Shown piece by piece: positions 63,399 to 64,000 of a stretch of DNA of 64,000 nucleotides. Numbering within the stretch: the stretch's first letter is position 1; each line of letters opens with the position of its first letter. The notes below the pieces were generated by a model. That model made no database searches. It was given only the letters and a program-made list of their open reading frames with translations, and was not told the origin of the DNA. The translations under genes and the position numbers were made by a program. This stretch comes from Ferruginibacter sp. GTDB lineage: Bacteria > Bacteroidota > Bacteroidia > Chitinophagales > Chitinophagaceae. The DNA is taken from the NCBI GenBank assembly GCA_013141435.1, contig JABFQZ010000019.1, forward strand, positions 1 through 64,000, written 5' to 3'.

Positions 63399-64000
63399 AT
63401 GCAATATATAATACTGGGTGCTATTTTAGCATTTATAATAAGTTTTTTTGCAATCCCCATTATTATTGGAATTGCAAAAAGCAAAAAGCTTTTTGATGAA
63501 CCAGATGAACGTAAAGTTCATAAGGCTATTATTCCTACTATTGGTGGTGTGGGCATTTTTGCTGGTTTTATTATTGGGTTATTAATGTGTGTGCCTGAGT
63601 TTGCAATTGATGCAAATAAATTAAAATATTTTGCTGCTGCAATTATTGTAATATTTTTTCTTGGTCTTAAAGACGATCTTGTAATATTATCTGCTTCAAA
63701 AAAATTAATTGGTCAAATAATTGCTGCTGGTATTATTATCCGCTTTGGCAATGTATACATAGATAATATGCATGGTTTTTTAGGTATTACTACTATACCT
63801 CATTATGCAAGTATATTTTTTACGCTATTTACTATTATTGTAATAACAAATTCATTTAATTTAATAGATGGTGTAGATGGTTTGGCTGGTAGTTTAGGAT
63901 TGCTTACTACGGCAGTATTTGGTTTATATTTTTATTTTGCAGGGCAGTTTACTTATGCTGTAATGGCTTTTTCTTTAGTAGGTGCTATTGCAGGGTTTTT
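63399..64000 (+). CDS. MraY/WecA-family polyprenyl-phosphate sugar-phosphate transferase (partial)
   Basis: At least 200 residues; the gene continues past the window edge. It starts MQYIILGAILAFIISFFAIP with a transmembrane helix, then KLFDEPDERKVHKAIIPTIG (family signature DxPDxRKxHxxxxPxxGG), FFLGLKDDLVILSASKKL (the DD motif) and NSFNLIDGVDGLAGSLGLL (the NxxNxxDGxDGLA motif). It should transfer a sugar-1-phosphate to undecaprenyl phosphate at the inner membrane, starting O-antigen, teichoic-like or capsule synthesis (WecA/TagO type rather than MraY). Confidence 0.92.
   Translation, partial: MQYIILGAILAFIISFFAIPIIIGIAKSKKLFDEPDERKVHKAIIPTIGGVGIFAGFIIGLLMCVPEFAIDANKLKYFAAAIIVIFFLGLKDDLVILSASKKLIGQIIAAGIIIRFGNVYIDNMHGFLGITTIPHYASIFFTLFTIIVITNSFNLIDGVDGLAGSLGLLTTAVFGLYFYFAGQFTYAVMAFSLVGAIAGF

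Overview
The window looks like a chromosomal segment of a low-GC (roughly one third G+C by eye) member of the Bacteroidota, most likely in or near the family Chitinophagaceae. The evidence is a type IX secretion (T9SS) PorP/SprF protein and a T9SS C-terminal sorting domain, TonB-dependent and OMP beta-barrel receptors, lipoproteins with short lipoboxes, Bacteroidota-type promoter elements (TAnnTTTG at -7), starts without clear Shine-Dalgarno sequences, split transketolase, and Bacteroidota-type S16 and epsilon subunits. I see no rRNA, tRNA, CRISPR array, prophage or transposase gene.

Layout. 1-8.9 kb holds surface and envelope genes: a lipoprotein, a SUMF1-like protein with no catalytic cysteines, a repeat protein with a T9SS tail, PorP/SprF, uracil phosphoribosyltransferase, an internally deleted TonB receptor and an intact TonB-type receptor. 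9.3-11.7 kb is atpD-atpC, interrupted by a four-helix-bundle gene set among short repeats. 11.9-25.6 kb is mixed housekeeping and accessory: fumarase, a DUF4143 ATPase framed by two related hairpins, enoyl-CoA hydratase, a methyltransferase, UmuC polymerase without UmuD, a LanC fragment, an EI24 membrane protein, a broken RelE toxin-antitoxin pair, an RsmI-like methylase, a SET protein, a deoxynucleoside kinase, a LuxR-type response regulator and malate dehydrogenase. 26-32 kb holds LVIVD-repeat lipoproteins, a fiber-like protein and a large Asp-box/BNR protein. 32-49 kb holds an ABC transporter, a DUF4836 lipoprotein, hisS, a low-molecular-weight phosphatase, rpsP, a seven-heme cytochrome lipoprotein, lysS, a dihydrouridine synthase, an exonuclease, an LptF/G-type permease and a YhiN-type flavoprotein. 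49-62 kb is the S10-spc ribosomal protein cluster (rpsJ to secY, then map), all on the minus strand. The right end has the N-terminal half of a split transketolase and the start of a MraY/WecA-type glycosyltransferase that runs off the window.

How it fits together. The ribosomal cluster is the functional core. It has a good TTTG-N19-TACTTTTG promoter ahead of rpsJ and a strong terminator hairpin between secY and map. Its usual neighbours (rpsL-rpsG-fusA before rpsJ; infA-rpmJ-rpsM and so on after map) are absent, so both ends look rearranged. atpDC, fumC, mdh and the transketolase half serve central metabolism. The left third is largely outer-membrane and secreted products.

The most interesting non-genic signal is a set of short dispersed intergenic repeats. 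An 18-bp word (TACTCAATACTAAATACT and its complement) brackets the four-helix-bundle gene inside the atp operon, and its core recurs ahead of rpsJ, with looser relatives in spacers between ribosomal genes. Hairpins with CCCTGCAAATC arms sit on both sides of the DUF4143 ATPase. A CTCTAAAAA...TTTTTAGAG element lies on both sides of mdh. These look like small mobile or recombining modules, and two of them carry a gene.
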